A stretch of DNA of 64,000 bases, taken from the NCBI GenBank assembly GCA_002104945.1, contig MCFH01000081.1:124001-188000 (forward strand). Reading direction: 5' to 3'. Source of the DNA: Piromyces finnis. Taxonomy: Eukaryota; Neocallimastigomycota; Neocallimastigomycetes; Neocallimastigales; Neocallimastigaceae. The first letter of the stretch is position 1, and every line of letters starts with the position of its first letter. The position numbers were made by a program, and so were the translations under genes. Shown here piece after piece: positions 40,224-51,800 of this stretch. The notes under the pieces were generated by a model. It was given only the letters and a program-made list of their open reading frames with translations. It was not told the DNA's origin and searched no databases.

Positions 40224-41211
40224 TTCAGTTATTTTATAATTAAATTATTTGCTTTAATACTAAGTTAATGTTTCAAAGAGATATTTATATACTAATGAAT
40301 AATTAATGAATTAATTGAGGGTAATAAAAGAATTTTTTGATTATTTATATGTTTTTTTTTTTTTTATCATCATTTTATTATTATTATTATTAATTTTTAT
40401 TTTTAATATTTGATGTCTATATTCCTATATATTTTATTATTTTAAAAAATGCTTTCATGACTATTAAAAAAAAATAATAATATATAAAAACTTTTTTTCG
40501 ATATTTAGACATATTTTTTTTTTTTTTTTGTATATTAAATTTAAAATTCTATAAAATAAAGTTATAAAAAAAAATTACATTTTATCAAAAAATATAATAA
40601 ACTTTAAAGATCAATAAAGTTTGTATATATTATTTTAATTAAGTAATATCCAATTAAAATAAAAAATCAGGCAGATTTCGGACTTGTCCAAGCTTTTATT
40701 TTTAATATTTTTCCCAGTTAAAATCAGGTCAAATTTGATAATCAAAAATATTATATTATAAAAAATGTTAGATTATTTATTTCATATGGAATAATAAAAA
40801 GTTTTATCTATAAAAAAGAAGAAAATAAAAAAAAAAACTATCTTTTTATTAATTGGTTTATAATTATAATATTATAATATGGATTAAAAAAATAAAATAT
40901 GAAATATTAAGTTAAATATGAAATAAATAATAATAAAGAAAAAAGGGTATTTTACACAATAACTTTTTCTAATAATTAGTATAAATGTATGATTTCCATA
41001 TTAATTTTTATAATAATTATTTTCTTTTAAACTTTTATTAAAAAAAAATAATTTTTTATTATATTTTATTAATTTAAGTAAAAAAAAAGGTATATACAAC
41101 TTTAAAGTAACTCTTTTTTTTATAGTAGAAATTTTTTTTACACACATTATTTAATTTTTATGAAAAACTTTTTTTTTTTAATAATTTTTTATTTATAATC
41201 TTGGCATGATA
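40224..41211. other. Spacer between HSP70 copies B and C
   Basis: AT-rich with poly-T. Contains a short block of higher G+C at about 40668-40740 with two similar stretches (AAAATCAGG at about 40665 and 40718). No gene seen. Confidence 0.6.
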
Positions 41212-43090
41212 TTAGCATAATTTTTTAATAAATTTAGCGACTTCTTTTAATTCTTTTATTTTATCTTCATAATCTTCTTTACTAGCATTATAATGTTCAT
41301 GAATCCAATTTATCATATAATTAACAGTTTTAGTTAGCTTAATTTCATCCTCTAAATTCATTGGTGTTGTTGGTGGTGTTGTTTGATATAAGTTAGGATA
41401 AAGAAAATGATTTAATTCTATTGTTTTAAGATAATTACGAAGATTGTATAAGTAATTTTCTAGGGAAATTAAAGTTTTTATTCTTTCTTTTTTCCTTTTA
41501 TCATCTTCTTTATAACTTTCTGCTTCCTTAATTAGTTTTTCAATATCCTTCTGATATAGACCTCCTTTACAATCAGAAATTGTAATTTTTTTGGAAAGAT
41601 TTGTCCCTTTTGCACTTGCAGTTATATGTAAAATACCATTTTGATCAATATCATAATTTAAATTTATTTTTACTTCTCCACGCGGAGTTAGAGTAATTCC
41701 ATTCAAAGAAAATTCACCTAAAGTAATATTATCCTTTACTAGAGTACGTTCACCCTGACATATTCGAAACTTCATGGAACTTTGATTATCACGATAAGTT
41801 CTACATTTAATCGTTTTATTTATTGGAATGGGTGAATTACGTTTTATAACTTTATGCATTATATCTCCTCTAATTCTAACACCTAATGATAATGGGATAG
41901 CATCTTGTAATTTTAAATTTTTAATGGACTCAGAAAAATCACCTAATAGGCACGCCACTTGAATAACTGCTCCACATGCGACGGCTTCATCTGGATTAAC
42001 AGTTTTTCTTAATTTTTTTCCATCAAAATAAGAGGAAACCAATTTTTGAATTTTAGGAATTCGGGTGGACCCACCAACTAACACAATTTCATCAATATCC
42101 GATTTGTCTAAATCGGCGTCAGAAAGAACTCGTTCAATGGGTTCAAGTATCTTTTCAAATAAATCTGAATTTAATTCTTCAAATTGAGCACGTGTTATAC
42201 TACTGCAAAAATCTATACCATCAAATAAATATTCAATTTCAATGGAAGCATAATCAGAAAAAGATAGAATACATTTAGCACGATCACATGCTTTTCTTAA
42301 ACGATATAATGATCTTGGATTAGTAGAAAGATCTTTGTCATATTTTCTTTTAAATTCTTCAACAAAATAGTCTACAAGACGATTTGTAAAGTCTTCACCT
42401 CCTAAATGAGTATCCCCTGCTGTAGCTTTAACCGTAAATGTATTATTATTAATGGTTAAAAGAGAAACATCAAATGTACCTCCTCCAAGATCAACAATTA
42501 AAACATTTTCTTTACCCTTTTTAGTTTCATTAAGACCGTAGGCAAGAGCAGCTTCTGTTGGTTCATTTATAATTTGTAAAACGTTTAAGCCAGCAATTTT
42601 ACCAGCATCTCTAGTCGCTCGACGTTGAGCATCATTAAAATAAGCAGGAACGGTAATAACAGCATCTTTTACTGGGGCACCTGAATAATCTTGAGCGTTA
42701 TCTTTTAATTTTGTTAAAATCATACTAGATATTTCTTCCGGAGTAAATTCTTTAAATTCATTTTTATATTCAACACGAACATAAGGTTTTTCTAATTTTT
42801 TAATGACGTTAAAACTCCATAAATCAATATCCGATTGAACATCCTCATCCCAAAAATCACGACCTATTAATCGTTTAATATTATAAATTGTATTTTTATA
42901 ATTAATTCCAGCTTTATAGAAAGCTTCATCACCAATTAATCTTTCAGTAGGAGTAAATGCAATATAAGAAGGTGTTGTACGATGACCCTTTTTTATTAGC
43001 AATAACTTCTACATGACCATTTCTCCAAGCAGCAATACATGAATAAATAGTACCTAAATCAATACCAATTGAAATATTGTAACCCATCAT
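41212..43090 (-). pseudogene. HSP70-family copy C with a frameshift near codon 30
   Basis: The start (ATG 43090 or 43087) reads [20 protein letters not shown] then [11 protein letters not shown], but at the A6 run near 42986-42995 the frame shifts. From there to 41212 a second frame of about 590 codons continues without a stop ([17 protein letters not shown] onward). Removing one A would join them. The rest looks intact (IKRLIGRDF, VDLGGGTFDVSLL, GGSTRIPKIQ, linker DAIPLSLGV), ending VAKFIKKLC without EEVD. Two motif changes: GTI for GTT in phosphate loop 1, and NEPTEAALAYGL for NEPTAAA. Either a young pseudogene, a homopolymer sequencing error, or slippage-tolerated expression; the long open remainder argues the break is recent or false. 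Confidence 0.8.
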
Positions 43091-43454
43091 GTTATAAATT
43101 ATATAATAATATAATATAATAAATTATTTTATTTATTTTATACTTTTTATTTTATACTTTTTTTTTTTTCAATATAATTTCAATTTATATAGTATATCAA
43201 TCATATATCCATTTAAATAATTAAATATATAAATACATGATATTAGTAATTTTCAAATAATAAATTAAAAAAAATATATTAAATAATATAAACAATGAGA
43301 CCTTTCACATCGTACATATATATTTTTTTTTTCTTATAAAAAGACATCATAAAAATTAAAAGTTTTATATAAAAAAAGAAAAATTAAAATTAAAATTTTT
43401 ATATATAATTTTAGACATTAAAATTGAATTTATTATCTCTATTATTATTAATAA

Positions 43455-43501
<47 letters not shown>

Positions 43502-43602
43502 GAATTATATATACAAATATCAAAATATTATATATATTGATTTTTATATTCTAAAGTTTTAATTTGTTACTTCAAACTCTTAAAAACTCATATATAATAA
43601 AA
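43091..43602. other. Spacer upstream of HSP70 copy C
   Basis: AT-rich; (ATT)n microsatellite at about 43457-43502. The promoter of copy C lies at the left end. No element recognised. Confidence 0.6.
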
Positions 43603-44079
43603 CTAATACTGTTGTTTTTTTTTCTTCCAATTCAATTTTTTGAAGAAAGACTTTCTTATCTTCAATTCTAGCTTCTCATTATACTTTTATATATAAAAAT
43701 CAAGTTATTTTTTAGTCAAATAATACATTCAAATCTTTGATTGAATAAATACCTACATATTCTAGTATTTCATTTTCATATATAATAATTATGAATCCTT
43801 TTGAATAAATTTCAATATCATTTAATATTTCCTTTTTAATTTTTAATTTGTTATTATAAAATAATTGCTTATATACTTTTTATAAAATGTTATAAATAAC
43901 AATACTTGTTCTAATTTAAATAATTAAATTTAACAATATACCATCAAGTATTATTAATTTGTTATATATTATTATTCAGATAATTATGTAATTATTAGAT
44001 TTAATTTTGAATTCCAAAACACAATTTTAAGTCAGGACATAAAAAATGGATATATGAGAAGGAATATATAATATTTTTG

Positions 44080-44113
<34 letters not shown>

Positions 44114-44772
44114 TAAAAAAATATAAGGAATAATAATTTGGAATAATTATATTTATTATATTAATGAAATATATAACATTTAAAACCTCAATAGTGTTAT
44201 TTTTTTAATAATAATATGAATAATAACAAGAGTCAAATATGGATGAAAAAAGTATTTTTAAAATTTATAAAGTATAAAAGACTGTTTTAAATTTTAATCA
44301 ATTATTTAATTTGTTTTTAGAAATACTTTAAACATTAAATTTAAAATTAAGAAATGTTATTAAATAATTATTTCAAATACCTTAATTAATAATATTAATT
44401 ATATTAATATTATATTAAAAAAGCTAACAAAATATGATTGAAATTACTTTATAAAAATAAAAACTATATTATTTTTTTGTAAAATATAAATATATATAAT
44501 ATATATTATGTTTACATATCATAAAAAATTTCAAATAAGTATACAAAATCATATTTTTTTAAAAAATAAGCAATATGATATATAACTCTCTTGTCTTTTT
44601 TTGCTTTTAATAGTATTATCTTTTAGATTATACTAAATATTAATACGAATTTACCATTATCATTTGAAGATTCTTTAAATGATTGATCATTACTATTTGA
44701 TATATTATAAAATATACAATCACTGCATTTACTATTTAAATATGATATATATTTTTTAATAATATAAAAATT
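43603..44772 (-). CDS. Candidate gene: three short phase-compatible exons, 5' part unresolved
   Basis: Exons 44772-44655, 43875-43727 and 43683-43603 each have AG before and GT after (the last ends at a TAG) and join in frame for 115 codons: FYIIKKYISYLNSKCSDCIF..., then VYKQLFYNNKLKIKKEILND, KGFIIIIYENEILEYVGIYS, and YNEKLELKIRKSFFKKLNWK ending KKKKQQY. The Glu/Asp/Gly content and mixed hydrophobic pattern look like protein. More coding-like pieces occur upstream on the same strand (about 44870-44930: CWKLITQSFYKNNDLKK; 45010-45080: DDRTNFCSTSFPRYFLKKYF), but their phases do not all fit. The block KKEILNDIEIYSKGFIIIIYE faintly recalls the CAMSAP CKK domain; too weak to name. Could be a real diverged gene or a decaying one. 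Confidence 0.4.
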
Positions 44773-45319
44773 CTATTAGAATTAAGTCAAATAAATTAAA
44801 TAAACTAAACATATGTAGGCTTTATTATTGTTAATTTAACTTATTGATTAAAAATATAAAAAAATATGTTTACTTTTTTTTAAATCGTTATTTTTATAGA
44901 AACTTTGAGTTATAAGTTTCCAACATCTAATATAGTTTGGAGACAATGTAATAAATTGATTAATTTTATTTTTATATATATTTAATGGTTTTATTATAAA
45001 GATTTTAAAAGTATTTCTTTAAGAAATATCTAGGAAAAGATGTAGAACAAAAATTAGTACGATCATCATTTAAAAAATAAATAAAATTATATCGTATAAT
45101 TTATAACCTAAAAGCTATTAATTATATGGTAAGATAAAAGTTTTCATAATAATCAGTAAATCTGTATTAATTGTAAAAAAATATATTTAATAAACATTTA
45201 TAATTATTTATTTTATTTATGTACTTTTATATTTTAAAAATATTTTCATTTTTATAAATCATTTAAAAAAATTATGATTCCAAAGTAATAACAAAAAAAG
45301 AAAACATACAAAACCAATA

Positions 45320-45578
45320 TTATTTATTAGTGACAATAGTATTATTCTTAAACCAAGCATCTTCATAAAACTCTATTTTATAATAAATAAGAGATAAAAA
45401 AATAAATTAAAATAAAAAAAAATTGTTATAAAGAAATATTTGTATATAGGATACAGGAATAGCGCCTTCTATTAAAATAAAGCATTACTTCAAATAGTTC
45501 TTTATTATTACTTTTTGAATATAATATTTTAATTTGTTCAGAAAAAGTTTTTTGAAAGCTTGAAATACTTGCATACAT
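45320..45578 (-). CDS. Candidate 46-residue two-exon peptide, unrecognised
   Basis: ATG at 45578 in an A-rich context. Exon 45578-45489 encodes MYASISSFQKTFSEQIKILY then SKSNNKELFE, followed by GTAATG. Exon 45370-45320 encodes FYEDAWFKNNTIVTNK and a TAA. Phases agree and the intron is 118 bp. The codon pattern looks protein-like, but the product is very short and no family is recognised. May be an internal part of a larger minus-strand gene spanning 43.6-46.4 kb. Confidence 0.35.
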
Positions 45579-46148
45579 TTTTAAATATTTTTAGAAGATT
45601 TCAACTTCAATAAAAGAATCTTACATTTTAAAAGAACCAAGCTATTTATTTATATATTTATTTATTAATAAAAAATATTAAAAATATAAATAAATAATAA
45701 AATTACAATGATATAATAATACTATAATAAAATAACATATTTAAAAAATCAAAAACTAATACTACCTATTTAATTTTAAAAAATTAAAAACAAAAATTGT
45801 CACACATAAAATTTTCAAAAAGATTAAAGTTTATAATTTAAGTATTTGAATATACTTATTTATGAAATATGTATATATGTATATATAATTTTATTTAAAT
45901 TTTGGATTATAGACTTTATAAAATAACAAAAATATTTTCATTAATGAATAATCTATATAACATATATTTCTTTGCTTTTTTTTTTTTTTTTTTTTTTTTG
46001 GGTAATAATAATATTTCAAATATAAATATGTAAATTATTATTATTATTATTATTATATTTATTATATAATCAATACTATGATATTCATTATTTATTCATA
46101 TACCAATAAAAAAATGAAAATAAATTGCTTTTTCGAAAATAAGTTTAC

Positions 46149-46226
46149 TTCATATAAAATATTAAAAGTTTTTAAACTGTGCTTTAATTCATCGTATAAG
46201 AAAAAAAAAATATGATGTTGAAAAAT
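46149..46226 (-). CDS. Candidate isolated exon
   Basis: Bounded by an AG acceptor and a GTAAAC donor, 26 codons in frame: IFQHHIFFFLYDELKHSLKT then FNILYE. It lies on the same strand as the other coding-like pieces between 43.6 and 46.4 kb and is probably part of the same gene or pseudogene. Further pieces at about 46330-46440 (FRYEPFIHK and VLNKDGIVDEQKKKIY) are in two different frames, which suggests decay. Confidence 0.3.
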
Positions 46227-46772
46227 CTTAAATATTAATAAATTTTAATTATTATCTCCCATGAAATACTACTAATTATAGCACTTTTTTATTTTAATTA
46301 AAATTTGTGTAAATTTTTTTTTATATATAGATTTTCTTTTTTTGTTCATCCACAATTCCATCTTTGTTTAACACTTTTTATGTATGAATGGTTCATATCT
46401 AAATTTAGTTTGTTTTTTTTTAAATTACATATTTTTTATGAAAAAATGGAAACAAACTATAAATAATATTAAAAATCTATAAAAATAATTTATTACTTTT
46501 TTATTTTCTATAATATATATATTTTTTTTTATTTCATAATATTTTATTATATAAATTAAAGTTGTTTATGCTTTTGATTTTGTTTTTTTTCAGTATAACC
46601 TATATTTATGTGGTATTATTTTTAGAAAGTAAGTCAAAATTATTTAAGAAAGATAGAAAGTAGCATTCTAAAAAAAAAAAAATAAATTTTAAAATTTGAT
46701 TTTTAAATATATATAAAAAGATATCTTTTCTTAATTTTTATTTCATATTTATTCAAGAAAAAATATATAAAA

Positions 46773-47576
46773 ATGGGTTATCATGATAGATGTTTTGACG
46801 ATGTTACATATTTAGAATCAAAAGATCCATATCATAATAATAAACGTGATATATTAACTGAAAAGGCTATTAAAAGATACGCAGAAACAAATCCAGAATA
46901 CGAAAAGGTACTTAATAAATATTACATGCCAGATAAAAAATTACCAAGATCTACTATAAAAGAAACAAATGATAAAAAAAGCAAATCAACAGAAGTAAAA
47001 ATGAGTAACTATACAGCTAGATTAGATTCAAATTCTTCTGAAAGACTTTGTGCAAATTGTAAACAAATTATCAACGCATCAAAAAGAAAAAATACAGAAT
47101 CTAAAGTTGTTAAAAATGATGATGATTCATCTTTAATATATTGGAAAACAAAGATTGATGACAATCATGTATGTACTTTATCTTTTATAATGAAAAATTA
47201 ATTATAATTAATTATTAATTATTAATATATATTCATTATGATTAACATTCATATTAATAATGAAAAATGTTAGCCCCCAGTATTCCCACCAAAATATCCA
47301 AATGAATGTACATCTCTTATTTTACCTGCTATGTTCACTGAAGAGGAAAAGAGATACTATCAATCAAAACAACCAAAATACCCACCTGCAGAAAAAATTA
47401 GCTCAATAATAGAAATTAATTCGCCAATAAGATCAAAGCCAACTTGTCCATACAATATTATTACAGGTTTATATCATATATATAATATATAAATATTAAA
47501 ATTAAATAAAAATAATTAATAAAAAAAAACTTTACATAAATTTGTTATAGGTGAAGAATTATATGAAACTATTTAA
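46773..47576 (+). CDS. Unrecognised 204-residue protein
   Basis: Three exons (46773-47168, 47274-47466, 47551-47576), phases agreeing, 204 aa. It starts MGYHDRCFDDVTYLESKDPY. A CxxC pair (LCANCKQII) may bind zinc. A proline-rich segment (PPVFPPKYPNECTSLILP) follows the first junction, and the protein ends GEELYETI, coded by a 26-base last exon. No membrane segment or signal peptide. No family recognised; the compact PPxFPPKYP style recalls short microtubule- or flagellum-associated proteins, but that is only an impression. Confidence 0.75.
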
Positions 47577-48805
47577 ACTGAAATATTTATAAATAAGATT
47601 CAAGATTTAATTATTAATAAATTAATATAATTAAACTTTTTCTATTTATTTACACCTGAAAATGACACAACGTATAAATTATAATTTAATAATTAATGTT
47701 GTATTATTTTTACTTTTTTTTTTTTTTTCACATATATGTATATAAATATATAAATATATATATTAATATCAATTTTTGTAACATTAAATAAATAAAAATA
47801 TATAATAAAAAAGATTATAAAAAAAAAAAAGAAGTAAAAATTACTTATTTTTTAAAATGGAAAAAAGTAATAATAATTTAAAAAAAAAAATATTTTAGTA
47901 ATGTTTTTAAATTAACATTTAATTAAAACTTTATGAAAATTATAATATATTCAATTATATAGACATTATGTTTCTATAAATCTCCCTTTTTTATTCTTTT
48001 TATAAACATTAAAAAAGTAAATTTAAATTTTATAATTATTTTTTAAAATACTTCATTCTATTATCATTATCATATTAATAATTTTAATTATTACTTTCTA
48101 TAAAATTAAATTATTGCAATGTATATCAAATTAACTTTAATAATGAATTAAAATTCGTTAATTTATTAATAATTCTAATAGTTATTAATACATTGATATC
48201 ATCATAGCTAATAATGCTTATTAAAAAGATTACATAATAATTTAAATAACCGTATTAGAATTTATATATATACAGTTATATATGATTATTGTCCTTTAAT
48301 GTTTTTTAGAGATATTTTTTAGATATTGATATTTTAATTACTGGTAAAAAAACATTTTATATATTATAATTATAAAAAATTTTTATCACTAAATTCATTA
48401 TTCTTTTTTTTTTTTTTTTTTTTTTTTTCTATTCTTTTTTATTTTATTTAGAAAAAAAAATACTTATATAATTATTATTATTATATATTTATTATTTTTG
48501 ACATATTAAAGATATTACAAAAAAAAAAAGAAATGAGAAAGAAGAATTAAACAATTGTAAAATATCTTCATTATATTAAAACATTCATATCAAATTCTTT
48601 TAAATATATAACATTTTAAAAAAATTATAATTTTTTTAATAATTAAAAAAAAAAGCACAGATACAAATAAATATTAGTACCGGTATAAACTCAAGTAGAA
48701 TAAAACTTTAATAGAAATTATTATAAAATTTAAATAACAACAACAACAAGTATAAATAAAGAAAAGAGATTAAACTGAAAAAAAAAAAAAAAAACAATAA
48801 GAAAA
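47577..48805. other. Intergenic spacer, no gene seen
   Basis: About 1.2 kb of AT-rich sequence between two plus-strand genes, with long T and A runs. The promoter of the gelsolin-type gene should lie at its right end. Confidence 0.65.
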
Positions 48806-51800
48806 ATGGAATTATCTAACAGAAATAGGATTTCATTAAGAAGATCTTCCGAAAATTTGTTGGGAAGAAGAAAGTCAACATTTTCGGTAAAAAATGAAAA
48901 TAATTTTGTTGACATTAATAAACCCATAAGAAATTCAAGTTCATGTAACAATCATCACTAATTAATATTAGTTAATATGTTTAAAATAATGATATAATTA
49001 GAATATAATAACTAAATTCTATGTTTTTCGTCATAATATATATATATATATATATATAAATATTATAAAATAAAAATTATTACATTAAAACTCATGAATA
49101 TATTGTTGTAAAAATAGTACTTTCAATATGTTCCAATGATTTCGATCAGTTCAAAGAAGAAATAGAAAAAAGAATACAAAAAAGAGAAGAAGAAAGAGAA
49201 AAAAATAGAAAAATAATGAAAGAAGAAATAAAAAGAGAAAAAGATCTTATAAAAAAAATGCATAATATTCAAAATGGAGAAGATGAAGAAAAAGTAATAT
49301 TTTGATTATTTCTTTAATATATATATTTATATATATTATATATATATATAACTAATCCTATATATTTTATATATTGAAATTAAAATTAAAATAACTGAAA
49401 AAAGAAAAAAATATATTTTAGTGATAAAGAATTTTATGGTGTAAATTTTGAAAAACCAGAAAAAGATGAAATTATTGATTTAAAAAAAAGAAGTAAAACA
49501 GATACGAAAAGTAAAAAATTAACTAAAAAATTAAGAGAGCACCAAGGAGATATATTTATTAAAGCTTTAACAAAATGTATCAATAAAGATAATACAACAA
49601 TGATAATAGAAGAAAATGAGGAATCATCAGAAGATATTTCAAAAAATAAACGTCTTTCTATGCTATCTTCAAAGTCTGTTCAAATTAATAATGAGCAAAC
49701 AAAAACAATGTGGGATGCAGCTGATGTTTTCCCAGTTGGTATTGGAGAAACTGAAGGTATTGATATATTTCGTATTGAAGAATTAAGTGTAGCAATGATT
49801 GATCCAGATGAATATGGTTCATTTAGTACTGGTGATTGTTACATTATATTAAATACGTATAGAGAAGAAAAAGAATTAAAACATAAAATATTTCAATGGA
49901 TTGGTAAACAAGCTGAAAACGATAAATTATTTTGTTCTGCCATATATTCGGTTATGTTAAAAGGTTTAATTAATGAAACAGAAAACATTTTTAGAGAGGT
50001 AATACAAATAAAATAATATTAATATAATCTATAACATGTACTAAAATGAAAATTAAAAAAAAAAAAAAAACCGAATTAATGAATATATAAATAAATAAAA
50101 ATTGATAGGTTGAAGGTGAAGAAAGTGACGATCTTAAAGATCTTTTTAGTACTGATATAAAATATTTAGATTATAATGAAAGCGCAGAAAGTAGATTATC
50201 ATCACCATACGAAATTCAATATCCATTAAGAATGTATAAAATTTTTGATAATGGAAAATTTCATTTGGTAAATAATTTTACATTAAATATTTCTATAAAG
50301 CATTGTTAATTAATATAAATTAAAATAATTAAATAAGTATTAACTCTCTATATACTCTATATGTATTTTTTGGTATTTAAATTTTTAATAATTTTAATTA
50401 TAAATATAGGTTGAAACTAGTCATTTAATGTTTAATACTAATAATGTATTTATTATTGATAATGGATTTGAATTATATCAATGGAATGGAAAAAAATCAA
50501 GCATTAAAAATAGAGTATTTGGTAATATTTTATTAAAAAGAATTAATTCAAATGAAAGAAATAAAAAAGCCGAAGTTAAAGAATTTGAAGAATTTGAAGA
50601 AGATGATTCATTTTGGGAATTATTTGAAGAAGAAAGAACTGAAGAAAATGGTAAGTGTGTATTTTTGTATTGTTTTTTTTTATTTATTATATATATTTAC
50701 ATAAATAATAAGAAATTAAATCAATATTTTACTATTTTTATTTTTAATTAGCTGCTGAATTTGAAGAAATAGCAAATGAAAAATATGGAAAATTTTTTGA
50801 AGTTGCTAAACAACCAAGCAAATTATACAAGTATGTATTTTACTTTCTTCTTTTCTCTTTTTTCCTTAACATTATTAATAATTAAATTATTATTATATAA
50901 TATTTTAAAGGGTTCCAGATATTGAAAGTCTAGATGATATTGATTGTGAAAATTATTTAGTAGCCGAAAAATTTTTCTTTGATAAAAATTTATTGAATTC
51001 TGAAAATTGTTATGTTATGGATTGTGGGGTTGAATTATTTTTATGGACAGGTAAAAAAGCATCTGAAAATTGTCGAGATTTAGTACAAGAATTTACAGTG
51101 GTTAGTTTATTAAAAATTTTAAATCTAAAAAAAAAAATATAATTTTTAAACTAACCCTATATTACATTTCTATAGAAATTAATTCCAAATAAATTAAGAC
51201 CAAATTGGGTTGGTTTACATAGATTTAATGAGAAATCCGAAAATGAAATATTTTCTATTAGATTCTTTAATTGGGGAATGCCTGAAAATACAGATTTATC
51301 GAAATTAATTTTACCAGGTAGTTATATAATTAATTGATGAATATTAATATATCAAAAAATATTAACATAATACATAATACATGTAGACAATTGTTACAAA
51401 GGAGAAATAAAAATTGATGCTAATGCTTTGTTCAATACTAATCCCAAAAATATGAATTTCGAAAATGCTAAACAACTTAATAGCATTATGACGAATGCCA
51501 ATGATAATTTACAAGCTATTTATGGTTTCGTATTTGATCCAATAAGTTGTAACTTTATGGAAATCACTGAATCTGAAATTGGACAATTTTATAGTAAAAA
51601 TTCATATATCTTTTTGTGTATTTATAAAGTTAATAATGATACAGAAGACGGCGATAATGAAAATGATTCTGATGATTCTGATTATGAAAATGATAGCGAA
51701 TTAGCACAATTTCAATCCACAAAAAGTCATACAATTATTGGTAAAAAGAAAACATTCAACCATAAAATGAATTGTGTTGTTTATTTCTGGCAGGGAACCA

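Noticed and set aside
44880-45080. Plus-strand stretches TLSYKFPTSNIVWRQCNKLI and KYLGKDVEQKLVRSSFKK
   Set aside because: Overlap minus-strand coding-like pieces that fit the neighbouring minus-strand exons better; cannot both be real, and the plus pieces lack a start.
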